NCBI GenBank assembly: GCA_002706765.1
Contig: PAJV01000076.1
Location: 434,001-498,000, forward strand
Origin: Gimesia sp.
GTDB lineage: Bacteria; Planctomycetota; Planctomycetia; Planctomycetales; Planctomycetaceae
DNA length: 64,000 nucleotides
Reading direction: 5' to 3'
A program made the translations under genes and the position numbers. How positions within the stretch are numbered: the first letter of the stretch is position 1; each line of letters opens with the position of its first letter. Under the pieces are notes generated by a model. The model was not told the origin of the DNA. It saw nothing but the letters and a program-made list of their open reading frames with translations, and did not search any database. Below, piece by piece: positions 27,727 to 35,773 of this stretch.

Positions 27727-28169
27727 TGTTTTGCCCTCCGGCTGGAAGCTGACTTTCTAGATTGTTGACGGACCTTTGGATGCGACTTCTTGGCGAGGCG
27801 TTCTTCCAGGCTTTGCTTGAGCTCGGCAATTTCATCGCTCGTGAGTGTTTCATTCTCAACAAAATGCAGCAGGAGCGACTGCAGATCTCCGGCGAAGAAA
27901 CGTTCAGAAAAGGAACGGGCTGCCGAGCGGACACATTCATTCCGGGTGACTGCTGCTCGATAAAGATGACGTGAACCTTCAACTCGTACGTTAACAGCCC
28001 CCTTTTCGACCAGTCGCGCGAGTAGAGTTCTGATGGTGCGATGACTGCGTTTACGTACTGATTCGACGCGGGCGATGATTTCGCCGGGGGTCTGGTCTAC
28101 CGCTTCCCAGACACTGAGCATCACTTCCCATTCTGCCTCTGTGATTTGTAATTCTGCACGCTGGCTCAT
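27723..28169 (-). CDS. BlaI/MecI/CopY family repressor
   Basis: 148 residues from the ATG at 28169, directly before SQRAELQITEAEWEVMLSVWE, the usual BlaI N-terminus; a longer in-frame start at 28283 would run through the operator repeats and is unlikely. The winged helix spans about 5-75 (PGEIIARVESVRKRSHRTIRTLLARLVEKGAV), followed by the dimerisation region with SERFFAGDLQSLLLHFVENETL, a cleavage-loop position typical for the family, and a basic tail. The gene overlaps the M56 gene by ATGA, so the two are translated together. It should repress its own operon. Confidence 0.92.
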   Translation of the reverse strand: MSQRAELQITEAEWEVMLSVWEAVDQTPGEIIARVESVRKRSHRTIRTLLARLVEKGAVNVRVEGSRHLYRAAVTRNECVRSAARSFSERFFAGDLQSLLLHFVENETLTSDEIAELKQSLEERLAKKSHPKVRQQSRKSASSRRAKQ

Positions 28170-28180
28170 GGTTTCTCCTG

Positions 28181-28198
28181 CGACTACGTTTGTAGTAA
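28181..28198. promoter_or_regulatory. Probable BlaI operator, proximal copy
   Basis: Contains the dyad ACTAC-N4-GTAGT (28183-28196), 12 bp upstream of the blaI start. A second matching copy lies 33 bp further upstream. The dyad resembles known BlaI/MecI operators built on TACA/TGTA half sites. Confidence 0.65.
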
Positions 28199-28213
28199 CT
28201 GTGTTGTTTATAG

Positions 28214-28231
28214 TTACCACGGTTGTAGTAA
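28214..28231. promoter_or_regulatory. Probable BlaI operator, distal copy
   Basis: Shares the strand-matched core GTTGTAGTAA with the proximal copy and is itself symmetric (TTAC at one end, GTAA at the other). The 33-bp offset is about three helical turns, so two repressor dimers would sit on the same face. Between the copies lies a further GTAACT/AGTTAC inverted pair. Confidence 0.6.
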
Positions 28232-28309
28232 TTCTGCAAGAAAAAAATCTTGAGAATTTTCGAAGGGGGTAGCCCTGGCGCATCTGGTATCATTTGATTA
28301 ATGCCCTGA

Positions 28310-28339
28310 TAGCCCGATTCCGCAGAGAGAATCAGGCTA
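28310..28339. repeat. Inverted repeat downstream of the cytochrome b gene
   Basis: 11-bp arms (28310-28320 and 28329-28339) with one mismatch and an 8-nt loop, between the cytochrome gene stop and blaI. There is no T-run in the leftward direction, so a terminator role is uncertain. Confidence 0.4.
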
Positions 28340-28472
28340 AATTTTCGGGGCAGGCTCGTTGAGAATCAGGAATAGAACTCAACACTCTTGCGAAGAAAAG
28401 CAGTTTACTGGTGCCAGCTTATGTCGCTTCACACCAGGTGATCAGGAATCTTAGCCAATGCTGTTGAGCGAA

Positions 28473-30470
28473 TTATTTTTCCTGTTCCGGGCGCTGCCAT
28501 TCTCCGCGCATCCATTTGACGAGCAGGTTCAGATCATGCTTGGAGAGTTTAGATTCTTCGAAGGAAGGCATGATGTTTTTGTCGCCGTAGAAGCGTTCGG
28601 CTCCTGGTTTGCGGATGAAATCGGTCAGCCACTTTTCTGAGCCGTATCCGTTGAAGTCAGGCGCCGCCCCGCCCCCTTCTTCTTCCGGGTCACCCGCTTT
28701 CATGGCATGGCATTGGGCACAGTATCCGTAAAAATCGACGACTTTGCCTGATTTGTCTTTGAAGTCAATGCCGCTGAAGACCGAAACGCCGCGTTTCACT
28801 GTCTCTTCGCTGAGAGGTTTGAAGTCCCTGTGGTTTGCTTCGCGGGCCACCAGAGCGGCGACAGCTTCGATATCATCCTTGGTGAGAATTCCTTCAGGGC
28901 CGACATAGCTGTCAGCCCAGTCGTTCATGTCACCGTTCAGAATGGCATCGCCGCCTTTCATCGCCCCGACATGTCCGAAAAATTTGGGGGAGCGAGGGTT
29001 CATCAGAAATTCGGTCAGCCATTTGGTGGTCGCGAAACCAGCCAGGTCGGAAGCCCGGGGGGTTGCTTTCACTCTTTTGCCATCCTTCAATTCCATGATA
29101 TATTGCCCTGTGCCGTCATGACCATTCCAGGTATGGCAGATACCGCAGTGTCTCGCGAAAATCAGGGGACCCATTGATTTGGGATCATTTCTGAGCAGGG
29201 AATCGGGACCTTCCGGGGGAACGCCATTCTTGCTGGCCAGCCAGGAAGCCCGGGCTGCGTAGGCGATTTCCTGCGAACGCTTGAGCGCATAGTCAGGAGC
29301 ATTGCGTTCCATCTGAATGCCATACCAGCTGATTCCAGATATAATGAGCAGGCCGCCCACATAAACGAAGATTGCGAGTCGCTGTCCCCACTTTTCGCCA
29401 AAGACTTTTTCATAAAAAGGAACCAGGAACAGGACTGCCAGAATCACACCTGGCAGCACAGCGGTGACCAGAACTTCCAGCTCTTTGGGTACGAGGTGCC
29501 GCAATTCAAACAAAAACCGGACAAACCATTCGGGACGCGCCACGTAGGGGATGTAGCTGTCTGCGGGGGCTTCCAGTTTGATCTCGCTGGCAGGCAAGTC
29601 GGCTTCCCAGCCATCGTGCCCGACCGAGACGTGCTGATTTTTTAAAGCGGGATAAACGATCAGCTGGATGATGATGATGCCCATCAGGATCAGGGTCAAA
29701 ACCAGTGTGCGTGTGGTTTGATAAGGCCAGTAAGGTTGAGTGATTTCATCTTTGACCGGGTCGTCTTCATCCAACTGAAAGTCGATTTCCGGATCGTCGG
29801 CAGCTTCTCTGATTTTCGCTGTTCGCAGACGTTCGCGGCGAATGAGGGCCATGTGGAACGTAAACAGCAACAGGGCGATGACGGGCAGGACAATCACATG
29901 GATTGTATAAAGACGCGTTAAAGTCAGGTTGCCGAATTCACTTCCCCCCACTACGAGGGACCGTAATGTGGAACCGATGACGGGCATGGTTCCCGCAATG
30001 CCGGTTTCGATCTGATAGGACCAGTAGCCTTTCTGGTCCCAGGGCAGCGGATTGCCGGTGATTGTGAGACCGATGATCACGCCACCAATCAGCAGGCTGG
30101 TCCAGTAGATAAACTCTTTGGGTTTGCGATAACCGGCCGAGATAATGACCAGAAAGATATGCACAATGATCGCTACAATCATCATATGTGCGGTGTAGTG
30201 ATGTAACCCGCGAACAAACCAGCCCAGGTCGACCTGAGTTTCAATATAATGCACGCTCCCCCAGGCAGAGGCTTCGGAAGGACTGTATACAGTCATCAAT
30301 AAGGCGCCGGTTACCATTTCCACCAGCATCATCAATACGAGTGCACCACCCCAGAGAAACTGCCAGCGCGAACGTCGTTGAGTCGGAAAATTTAACAGAA
30401 AGATCGCATGCAGGAAATTTTTGTATCCGGTTCGTTCGTCGATCCACTGTTGGGCTTTTTGAGGCAGCAC
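28473..30470 (-). CDS. Cytochrome b (b6-type) fused to two c-type heme domains
   Basis: 665 residues. Residues 1-300 are the cytochrome b core: His90/His104 in helix B and His191/His206 in helix D are the expected heme ligands, with the 15-residue helix D spacing that is typical of cytochrome b6. Further membrane segments at about 253-275 and 332-352 correspond to the subunit IV-like part, followed by one more helix near 368-384. The C-terminal third has two c-type heme sites, CGICH (442-446) and CAQCH (584-588). The protein oxidises quinol and passes electrons on through its own hemes, replacing separate cytochrome c1. Its Rieske partner is immediately upstream, 76 bp away on the same strand. 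Confidence 0.9.
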   Translation of the reverse strand: MLPQKAQQWIDERTGYKNFLHAIFLLNFPTQRRSRWQFLWGGALVLMMLVEMVTGALLMTVYSPSEASAWGSVHYIETQVDLGWFVRGLHHYTAHMMIVAIIVHIFLVIISAGYRKPKEFIYWTSLLIGGVIIGLTITGNPLPWDQKGYWSYQIETGIAGTMPVIGSTLRSLVVGGSEFGNLTLTRLYTIHVIVLPVIALLLFTFHMALIRRERLRTAKIREAADDPEIDFQLDEDDPVKDEITQPYWPYQTTRTLVLTLILMGIIIIQLIVYPALKNQHVSVGHDGWEADLPASEIKLEAPADSYIPYVARPEWFVRFLFELRHLVPKELEVLVTAVLPGVILAVLFLVPFYEKVFGEKWGQRLAIFVYVGGLLIISGISWYGIQMERNAPDYALKRSQEIAYAARASWLASKNGVPPEGPDSLLRNDPKSMGPLIFARHCGICHTWNGHDGTGQYIMELKDGKRVKATPRASDLAGFATTKWLTEFLMNPRSPKFFGHVGAMKGGDAILNGDMNDWADSYVGPEGILTKDDIEAVAALVAREANHRDFKPLSEETVKRGVSVFSGIDFKDKSGKVVDFYGYCAQCHAMKAGDPEEEGGGAAPDFNGYGSEKWLTDFIRKPGAERFYGDKNIMPSFEESKLSKHDLNLLVKWMRGEWQRPEQEK

Positions 30471-30546
30471 TGAATTATCTCCCTATGGGAAATCAAATTG
30501 ATGAGTCTATTTAGTCAGTCAGCAAGAGAGTCAAACTCTGGTTCCC

Positions 30547-31065
30547 TTAACCGATGGGATATTTTTCAGCGATGCCGGTTTCGAACTTCTGATATTCCAC
30601 TTTGACCCACTGATCTCCCCGGATAGTTTCGATTGTGGTTTTTAACTCATCCATACCCCGTGGCTGCGGACCACTGACCATTGCACCATCTGGCTGAAAG
30701 GTTGCCGCATGACAGGGGCAGAAGTATTCTTCGTCACCGGCGACGTAATCGATCACGCAGCCCAGGTGGGGACAAGTGGAAGAAAACGCGGTGACTGCTC
30801 CGTCTTTAGATTTACTGAGCCAGACTGAACCGATGGGGCCGGGAGGATATTTGGTCCAGGCATCCACGCGCTGGTCGATGATCGTAAATCGCTGGGGAAC
30901 GCCAGGCTCGAGGTCATTCAGGCGCGTCAGACGGTATGTCCTATCTGTCTGGTTGCCTCTTTTAAGAGTCGAAAACAAAAAGCCCAAAGCAGGTACTGCG
31001 AGGATAGTGGCGTACAGGGAACCCAGAATACTCGTGCAGTGTTTGAGAAATTTTCGACGTCGCAT
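30547..31065 (-). CDS. Rieske iron-sulfur subunit of the quinol-oxidising bc complex
   Basis: 172 residues from the ATG at 31065; an in-frame ATG at 31131 gives an implausible leader. The N-terminus MRRRKFLKHC plus a hydrophobic segment (about 12-35) is a Tat-like, uncleaved membrane anchor. The 2Fe-2S ligands are visible as CPHLGC (98-103) and CPCH (116-119), giving two Cys and two His plus the disulfide pair. It transfers electrons from quinol to the cytochrome c part of the neighbouring fused cytochrome b. Order Rieske then cytochrome b on one strand indicates an operon. I do not see a separate cytochrome c gene. Confidence 0.92.
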   Translation of the reverse strand: MRRRKFLKHCTSILGSLYATILAVPALGFLFSTLKRGNQTDRTYRLTRLNDLEPGVPQRFTIIDQRVDAWTKYPPGPIGSVWLSKSKDGAVTAFSSTCPHLGCVIDYVAGDEEYFCPCHAATFQPDGAMVSGPQPRGMDELKTTIETIRGDQWVKVEYQKFETGIAEKYPIG

Positions 31066-31463
31066 GGTGAGTACCTTTAAATCTGAAAAGCGGCAGTGAT
31101 CGATCAGCAGTCCGCTGTGAACTGATTGCATTCTGATCCAAACAACTTATGCCTTAAAGGGTAACGGTTTAATTTGTTCAATTTCGGACTGCAGTACTTA
31201 GTGGAGCTTTCGATGGCAGGCAGCAACTGGTTTCAGGCAGTCACATTGGAGGAGGGAGTCGCGTCAATAAAATCCAAATTTAAAATGACATCACTCAGTG
31301 ATTCAATCTGGAAGCATCCATTTTATCAGATCAAATCAGCGTTTACGAAACTTTATTTTTAAGTCTAGTGATTTCAATTCTTTAAGACAACAGATTTCAT
31401 TAAATTGGATTGTACTATCCAGAAGAGTCCCGGGCAATCCTGGAATTTCCGGTTCGGCTGAAA
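31066..31463. other. Intergenic region upstream of the Rieske gene
   Basis: Contains the promoter region of the Rieske-cytochrome b operon. Short rightward frames in it lack ribosome sites and motifs. I see no RNA gene. Confidence 0.5.
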
Positions 31464-31501
31464 TCAAAAAAAAACGGCTCTCCCGTTAAGGAGAGCCGTT
31501 T
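31464..31501 (-). terminator. Rho-independent terminator of the cysteine-rich protein gene
   Basis: Perfect 12-bp inverted repeat (31472-31483 and 31490-31501), 6-nt loop, followed leftward by a run of eight T residues. It lies 38 bp after the stop at 31540. Confidence 0.92.
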
Positions 31502-31539
31502 CGATACTTCGATTCAGTCAAGCTGAAGTCTTAATTGAA

Positions 31540-32610
31540 CTAGTCAATCAGACCGAACAGGTTTGACAGGCTGTTTCCACTCAGACGACGAGTCTGCTTC
31601 TGGTTCTGCAGACGGCTGGGGAAGTAAGCTTTAGGATCAGAAGCAGGAGCAGGAGCAGCAGGAGCTGCAGATGGTGAGCATCCAGCAGGAGCACATCCAT
31701 TTGTGTGACAGCAAGGTGTGTCACAGCAACCTTCAACAACTTCGTATCCACACAGTTCCAGAGCCTGAGTTGCTTCACGAACAACTTTCTTGTCGCAATC
31801 GCCCAGAGCACAAGTCAGAGCAGCTGTCAGCTCAGGTGAGCATCCACAGCAGTGCTTGCGAAGCTGGTCGCCGATTTCATCAGCAGCTTTAGCACGAACG
31901 CGTTCGTCAGCGTCGTTCAGAGCGTAGATGAAAGCACACATGATCTCAGGGTTACATTCGCAGTTGAACTTGTCACCCAGTTTGTGGATTGCTTTGCGAC
32001 GGTGTTTAGCGTAGCAGGCAGTCTGTGACTGGTAGATCAGTTCAGCGATTTCGCAAGGATCTGCGTTGCAGCAGGGTTGTTCGTTGCAGCAGGTGTCTGC
32101 AGCAGGAGCAGCACAGGTCTTAGGGGCTGGTGCACAGCATGCTTGAGGAGCAGGAGCACAGCAGGCCTTGGGAGCCGGTGCGGCACATGCTTGTGGAGCA
32201 GGTGCACAGCAGGCTTTAGGGGCTGGTGCGGCACATGCTTTAGGAGCAGGAGTGCAGCAGTCATTCTTCGGAGCTGGAGCACAGCAGTTATCCTGTGCAC
32301 AGCCTGAATCTGTGTTGCAGCAGCGTTTCTTGAACCAGCCACGCAGTCTGCGGGCAGGCTTGCAGCATGCAGGAGCAGCTTCGTTGCAGCAAGGTGGTTT
32401 GATTGATGAACACTGACGTTGGTAAGTATAAACGTTAGGCTCACATGGTTTCGTAATAGTGGGTTTACAGCATTCTGGTTGACAGGTCGAGGCACATTCA
32501 CAGCTCTTTGCAGCCCCGCAATTAAGCGAAAGGTCAAAAAGATCTGCTTGTGCAACGGCATTCATCCCCAATGCCACAACAAATGCACTTAACAGACTAA
32601 TCCATTTCAT
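31540..32610 (-). CDS. Secreted cysteine-rich repeat protein with HEAT-like domain
   Basis: 356 residues with a signal peptide (1-22, ending AVAQA). I count about 49 cysteines, near 14 percent, mostly as CC pairs. Residues about 109-172 are eight tandem octapeptide-like units of the form C(C/A)APAP(K/Q)A. Residues about 185-295 are a helical HEAT-like segment that itself carries several cysteines (ALNDADERVRAKAADEIGDQL, ALGDCDKKVVREATQALELCG). A Pro/Ala linker and basic tail end the protein. AGGAG lies about 10 bp before the ATG. The protein may be disulfide-crosslinked in the cell envelope, as for cysteine-rich planctomycete wall proteins; this is inference. A strong terminator and an apparent dedicated promoter fit high expression. 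Confidence 0.82.
   Translation of the reverse strand: MKWISLLSAFVVALGMNAVAQADLFDLSLNCGAAKSCECASTCQPECCKPTITKPCEPNVYTYQRQCSSIKPPCCNEAAPACCKPARRLRGWFKKRCCNTDSGCAQDNCCAPAPKNDCCTPAPKACAAPAPKACCAPAPQACAAPAPKACCAPAPQACCAPAPKTCAAPAADTCCNEQPCCNADPCEIAELIYQSQTACYAKHRRKAIHKLGDKFNCECNPEIMCAFIYALNDADERVRAKAADEIGDQLRKHCCGCSPELTAALTCALGDCDKKVVREATQALELCGYEVVEGCCDTPCCHTNGCAPAGCSPSAAPAAPAPASDPKAYFPSRLQNQKQTRRLSGNSLSNLFGLID
32092..32286 (-). repeat. Tandem 24-bp coding repeat
   Basis: About eight units of 24 bp inside the cysteine-rich gene, each encoding a Cys-Ala-Pro-Ala-Pro octapeptide. Units alternate CAAPAPKA and CCAPAPQA, suggesting growth by duplication of a 48-bp double unit. Confidence 0.85.
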
Positions 32611-33523
32611 AGAACAGCGTCTCCTTCTTGGGTCGTTTTCTGACCATCATAGACAGATTGATGTGCCTCTTGTGTCACATCACTTTGGTTACGGCGCGAA
32701 TCTAGTTTTGTTCCTTTAAGGACTGCTTTTGTCCAAGTTGAAATCATCAACTCGCGCTGGCTTGAGTCTAAGAACAATGCCTCTACGGACAGTGTCCTTA
32801 CAAAAATCTTCTTAATAAGTTTGATTGCGGTCGATGCCTTGGGAGCATCGCCTGAAATCACATCCGAACTGTTTCCTTTGTTCATTCAGATATGAATTCT
32901 CATTGCGACTGGTACAATCTATCGGCGTGCTGTAATCGTCGCTTGAATGTCTCAAGTCATTATCAGATAAAAAGGTTACGTCAATTTTACTCACGATTAT
33001 AAGCATCGTAACGGTTGGTTAAGCTGGGAGAGATTTGCCTCTGGATCAGCCTGCTGAAGGGGTTGAAAACGTGTCAGTCTGGGTAGGCTGTGTGTCTCCA
33101 GGTGAGATAGAAGTGAACTTCGCGGCTGTTCCTAATGTGCGGAGCGACCCGTTCCCGGGAGCTGTTTTTGTTGGCAGGTTTATGCCACCGCCTTCTCTGG
33201 TTGAACGCATTTTGCGGCCACAAATCTTCTCCAGGCTGACTGGAAGCCGTTTAATTTATGCCGATCAACCCTGTTTCAAACGATCACAGGAATTCTTTTC
33301 AACATTCCTGCTGACTGGACTGCGCCCGCCAGAGCAATTGTACGAAAAACTGGAAATGTGCCTGATTGGCCAGTCGTGCTGACAGACTGGAATCCGTTAC
33401 GTTGATATGGTGACTGGTGTGAACTGCTTTGCATGATAGCGATTGAACAGTTCTTGCAATTCCTCTTCAGCGCCTGCATAATTAACTTATTCATCAGGAA
33501 CTGGGCCAGACAGGAGCGTACCA
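32611..33523. other. 913-bp intergenic region between divergent genes
   Basis: Lies between the cysteine-rich gene and the His/Gln-rich gene. It holds the candidate promoter at 32957-32984 and a small palindrome (GGACA-G-TGTCC, 32787-32797). A 92-codon leftward frame (32607-32885) ends in an ATGA overlap with the cysteine-rich gene start, and a rightward 115-codon frame (33035-33382) starts with TTG. Neither has a ribosome site or recognisable motif, so I do not call them as genes. Confidence 0.5.
32957..32984 (-). promoter_or_regulatory. Candidate sigma-70-type promoter, leftward
   Basis: TTGACG (32979-32984) and TAATGA (32957-32962) on the minus strand are separated by 16 bp. If used, it would give the cysteine-rich gene a leader of about 340 nt. 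Confidence 0.4.
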
Positions 33524-34942
33524 ATGCGATCACTTCTCATCGTGAGCACAGTTTTTCTATTCGTGGGATCTCCTGAGCAGGTTTCTGCCCAAAAGTATCT
33601 TTCCGCACCCGTACGCCAGTCGCACTCCCATCAGCAGCAACACCAACAACAGCATCAGCACTATCAGCACCAGCACCATCGTGGGGGAAGTTCCTATCAG
33701 AGAAACTCCTACCCGCGCTATTATGGACGGACCTGGCCTGATCCGGGCTGGTCGGTCAGTGGATACTCGGGGAGTTCGAGTTTCAACTTTTCGTTTCCCG
33801 GAAATTCCTACTATGGGAATCCTTGGGGACCCTATATGTATAACCGGTTCGGTTATTACAGTACGGATGCCTTTATCGCGGGAAATCCGGTTCTCTTTTC
33901 CAATGGATATTCCTTAAACGGTTTCTATCCGATTTTGCCGGGACAGGGATATTCTCCACCGGCCGTTTATCCTTATAGCAATGTTCCCGGAACTCTGCCC
34001 ACGCTCCCGAATTCACCACAAGTCAATGATTTTCCTGCTGCCAGCAATATCCCACTCAACAATGCGCTCCAGAATGATCTGGAACGCTGGAATGACCCCG
34101 GCTATCTGCCAGAGCCATCTCGCAAGATTCAGAAATACATCATTCCTTCCACCCGTCAGGCCCGGGAGTTGAGCCTGCGAAATCAGGTCAAAGGGGATGA
34201 ATACTTTAAAAAACTGGATTACCGCCGGGCTTATGAGCGTTACAAACTGGCTGCTTCCTTAACGAAAGATCTGGCGACTCCACGTTTCAGAAAAGGCTTT
34301 TCTCTGGTTGCCCTGGGGCAATACGATCGTGCTGCATTTGAATTCAAACAGGGGCTCGAACTGGATCCTTCCTGGCCTTCGACGGGGGAAAACCTGAACG
34401 AACTGTTCGGTCCAGATCATCTCATCGCCAAAGATTCGATGCTGCATCAGGTTGCGGAATGGGTCAAAGAAGACATTCGTGACCCGGAACGCCTGTTTGT
34501 ATTTGGAGTTGTTCTGCATTTTGACGGTCAGACCGAAGAAGCACATGATGTAATGGAAACCGCCGCCCGTCTGGCAGGCAGGGGGGATCATTTTCTGGCA
34601 TTCCTGAAACCGCAACCCGTTCCCGCTGATCAGCAGACCGTGAAACAGAAAAGCGGAAATCAACCTGGCTACGTGGTTGATCCTGCAAAAACGCGACCAC
34701 CAGCGTTTGAATCGAAACAGCCGCCTGCTCAATCGACCCAGCCTCTGGGGCCAGCTCGCTCACGACCCCTGTCAAAACCTCTGCCTGCTCCTCCTCAGAA
34801 GACCCCCAGGAAGCCTGCAGGCAACAATTCAGCGTTGCCTCCCCTTCCCCAGGATGCAGATACACCGGGTGAGCCGTTGATTCCTCTGCCAGAGCCTGCT
34901 AAAAGTCAACAACAAGCACCGTTGTTGATTCCACCAAAATGA
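33524..34942 (+). CDS. Secreted His/Gln-rich protein with TPR-like domain
   Basis: 472 residues. A signal peptide (1-22, ending VSAQ) is followed by a His/Gln tract (about 33-53) made almost only of H and Q, then a Tyr/Gly/Pro/Ser-rich low-complexity region to about 190. Residues about 220-290 contain TPR-like helices (DEYFKKLDYRRAYERYKLAASL and KGFSLVALGQYDRAAFEFKQGLELDPSWP), and a second helical pair follows near 325-350. The last 120 residues are proline-rich. The His tract could bind metal ions. No family is recognised beyond the TPR; planctomycete genomes hold many such mosaic exported proteins. Confidence 0.78.
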   Translation: MRSLLIVSTVFLFVGSPEQVSAQKYLSAPVRQSHSHQQQHQQQHQHYQHQHHRGGSSYQRNSYPRYYGRTWPDPGWSVSGYSGSSSFNFSFPGNSYYGNPWGPYMYNRFGYYSTDAFIAGNPVLFSNGYSLNGFYPILPGQGYSPPAVYPYSNVPGTLPTLPNSPQVNDFPAASNIPLNNALQNDLERWNDPGYLPEPSRKIQKYIIPSTRQARELSLRNQVKGDEYFKKLDYRRAYERYKLAASLTKDLATPRFRKGFSLVALGQYDRAAFEFKQGLELDPSWPSTGENLNELFGPDHLIAKDSMLHQVAEWVKEDIRDPERLFVFGVVLHFDGQTEEAHDVMETAARLAGRGDHFLAFLKPQPVPADQQTVKQKSGNQPGYVVDPAKTRPPAFESKQPPAQSTQPLGPARSRPLSKPLPAPPQKTPRKPAGNNSALPPLPQDADTPGEPLIPLPEPAKSQQQAPLLIPPK

Positions 34943-34978
34943 TCTGAACCTCCCTGATCGACTGGGCCTGATATTTCG

Positions 34979-35740
34979 ATGACCGATACTGCACATCCCC
35001 GACTGTTAGTGACATTGTGTACCTATAACGAACGAGAAAACCTGGAACTGTTGATTCCCGAGATTCATAAGTATTTACCGCACGCAGCGATACTGGTGAT
35101 TGATGATAACTCGCCTGATGGCACAGGGGATTATGCCAAAGAACTGAGGAAGACCGATTCTCGCATCCATTCGATTCATCGTACGGGGAAACTGGGGCTG
35201 GGAACTGCCACGATTGCCGGTTTTCAATATGCGATTGAAAATCATTACGATCTGGTACTGAATCTGGATGCCGACTTCAGCCATCCCCCGCGGTTCATGC
35301 CGGATCTGGTGGAAGCAACGAACGAAGCGGATGTTGCCATTGGTTCCCGCTATGTCCCGGGAGGCAAGATTGAAGGCTGGGGACCCAAACGCTATTTCAT
35401 GAGTGGTGCCATCAACTGGTACGCGCGGTTGTTATTGAGGCTCAAATCCCGCGACTGCAGCGGCAGCTTTCGCTGTTATCGAGTCCCCAAACTGGCGGAG
35501 ATCGATTTTGCGCTGTTGCGTGCCAGGGGTTATGCCTTTCAGGAAGAGATCCTGTATCGCTGCCGCAGAGTCGGATGCACGTTTAAGGAAGTCCCCTTCA
35601 CATTTGAAGAACGACGGTTTGGGAGTTCGAAAATCAACATGGGAGAAGCTTTCTCCGCATTATGGGTGATGCTGGTGCTGGGTGTTGACAACTGTCTCGG
35701 AAAGCGGGTGCGTACCCTGTCTTCGGAAACGAACCAATAA
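34979..35740 (+). CDS. Polyprenol-phosphate mannosyltransferase-like glycosyltransferase (GT2, DPM1-like)
   Basis: 253 residues, one cytoplasmic GT-A domain without a C-terminal membrane part. Motifs are LVTLCTYNERENLELLI (nucleotide-sugar binding), ILVIDDNSPDGTGD, LNLDADFSHPP (metal-binding DxD) and the later GSRYVPGG and CSGSFRCYR. These match single-domain DPM1/Ppm synthases, which form polyprenyl-phosphate-mannose or -glucose as a donor for extracytoplasmic glycosylation. It starts 36 bp after the His/Gln-rich gene on the same strand and is convergent with panB. Confidence 0.88.
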   Translation: MTDTAHPRLLVTLCTYNERENLELLIPEIHKYLPHAAILVIDDNSPDGTGDYAKELRKTDSRIHSIHRTGKLGLGTATIAGFQYAIENHYDLVLNLDADFSHPPRFMPDLVEATNEADVAIGSRYVPGGKIEGWGPKRYFMSGAINWYARLLLRLKSRDCSGSFRCYRVPKLAEIDFALLRARGYAFQEEILYRCRRVGCTFKEVPFTFEERRFGSSKINMGEAFSALWVMLVLGVDNCLGKRVRTLSSETNQ

Positions 35741-35773
35741 ATCAGAATCGTCAGTGAGAAACCGGGTTTCCAC

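Noticed and set aside
32092-32286. Tandem repeats that might suggest a CRISPR array
   Set aside because: Units are in-frame 24-bp coding repeats with no spacers and no cas genes nearby.
33035-33382. Possible 115-codon rightward gene
   Set aside because: TTG start, no ribosome site, no motif, and located in a long divergent promoter region.
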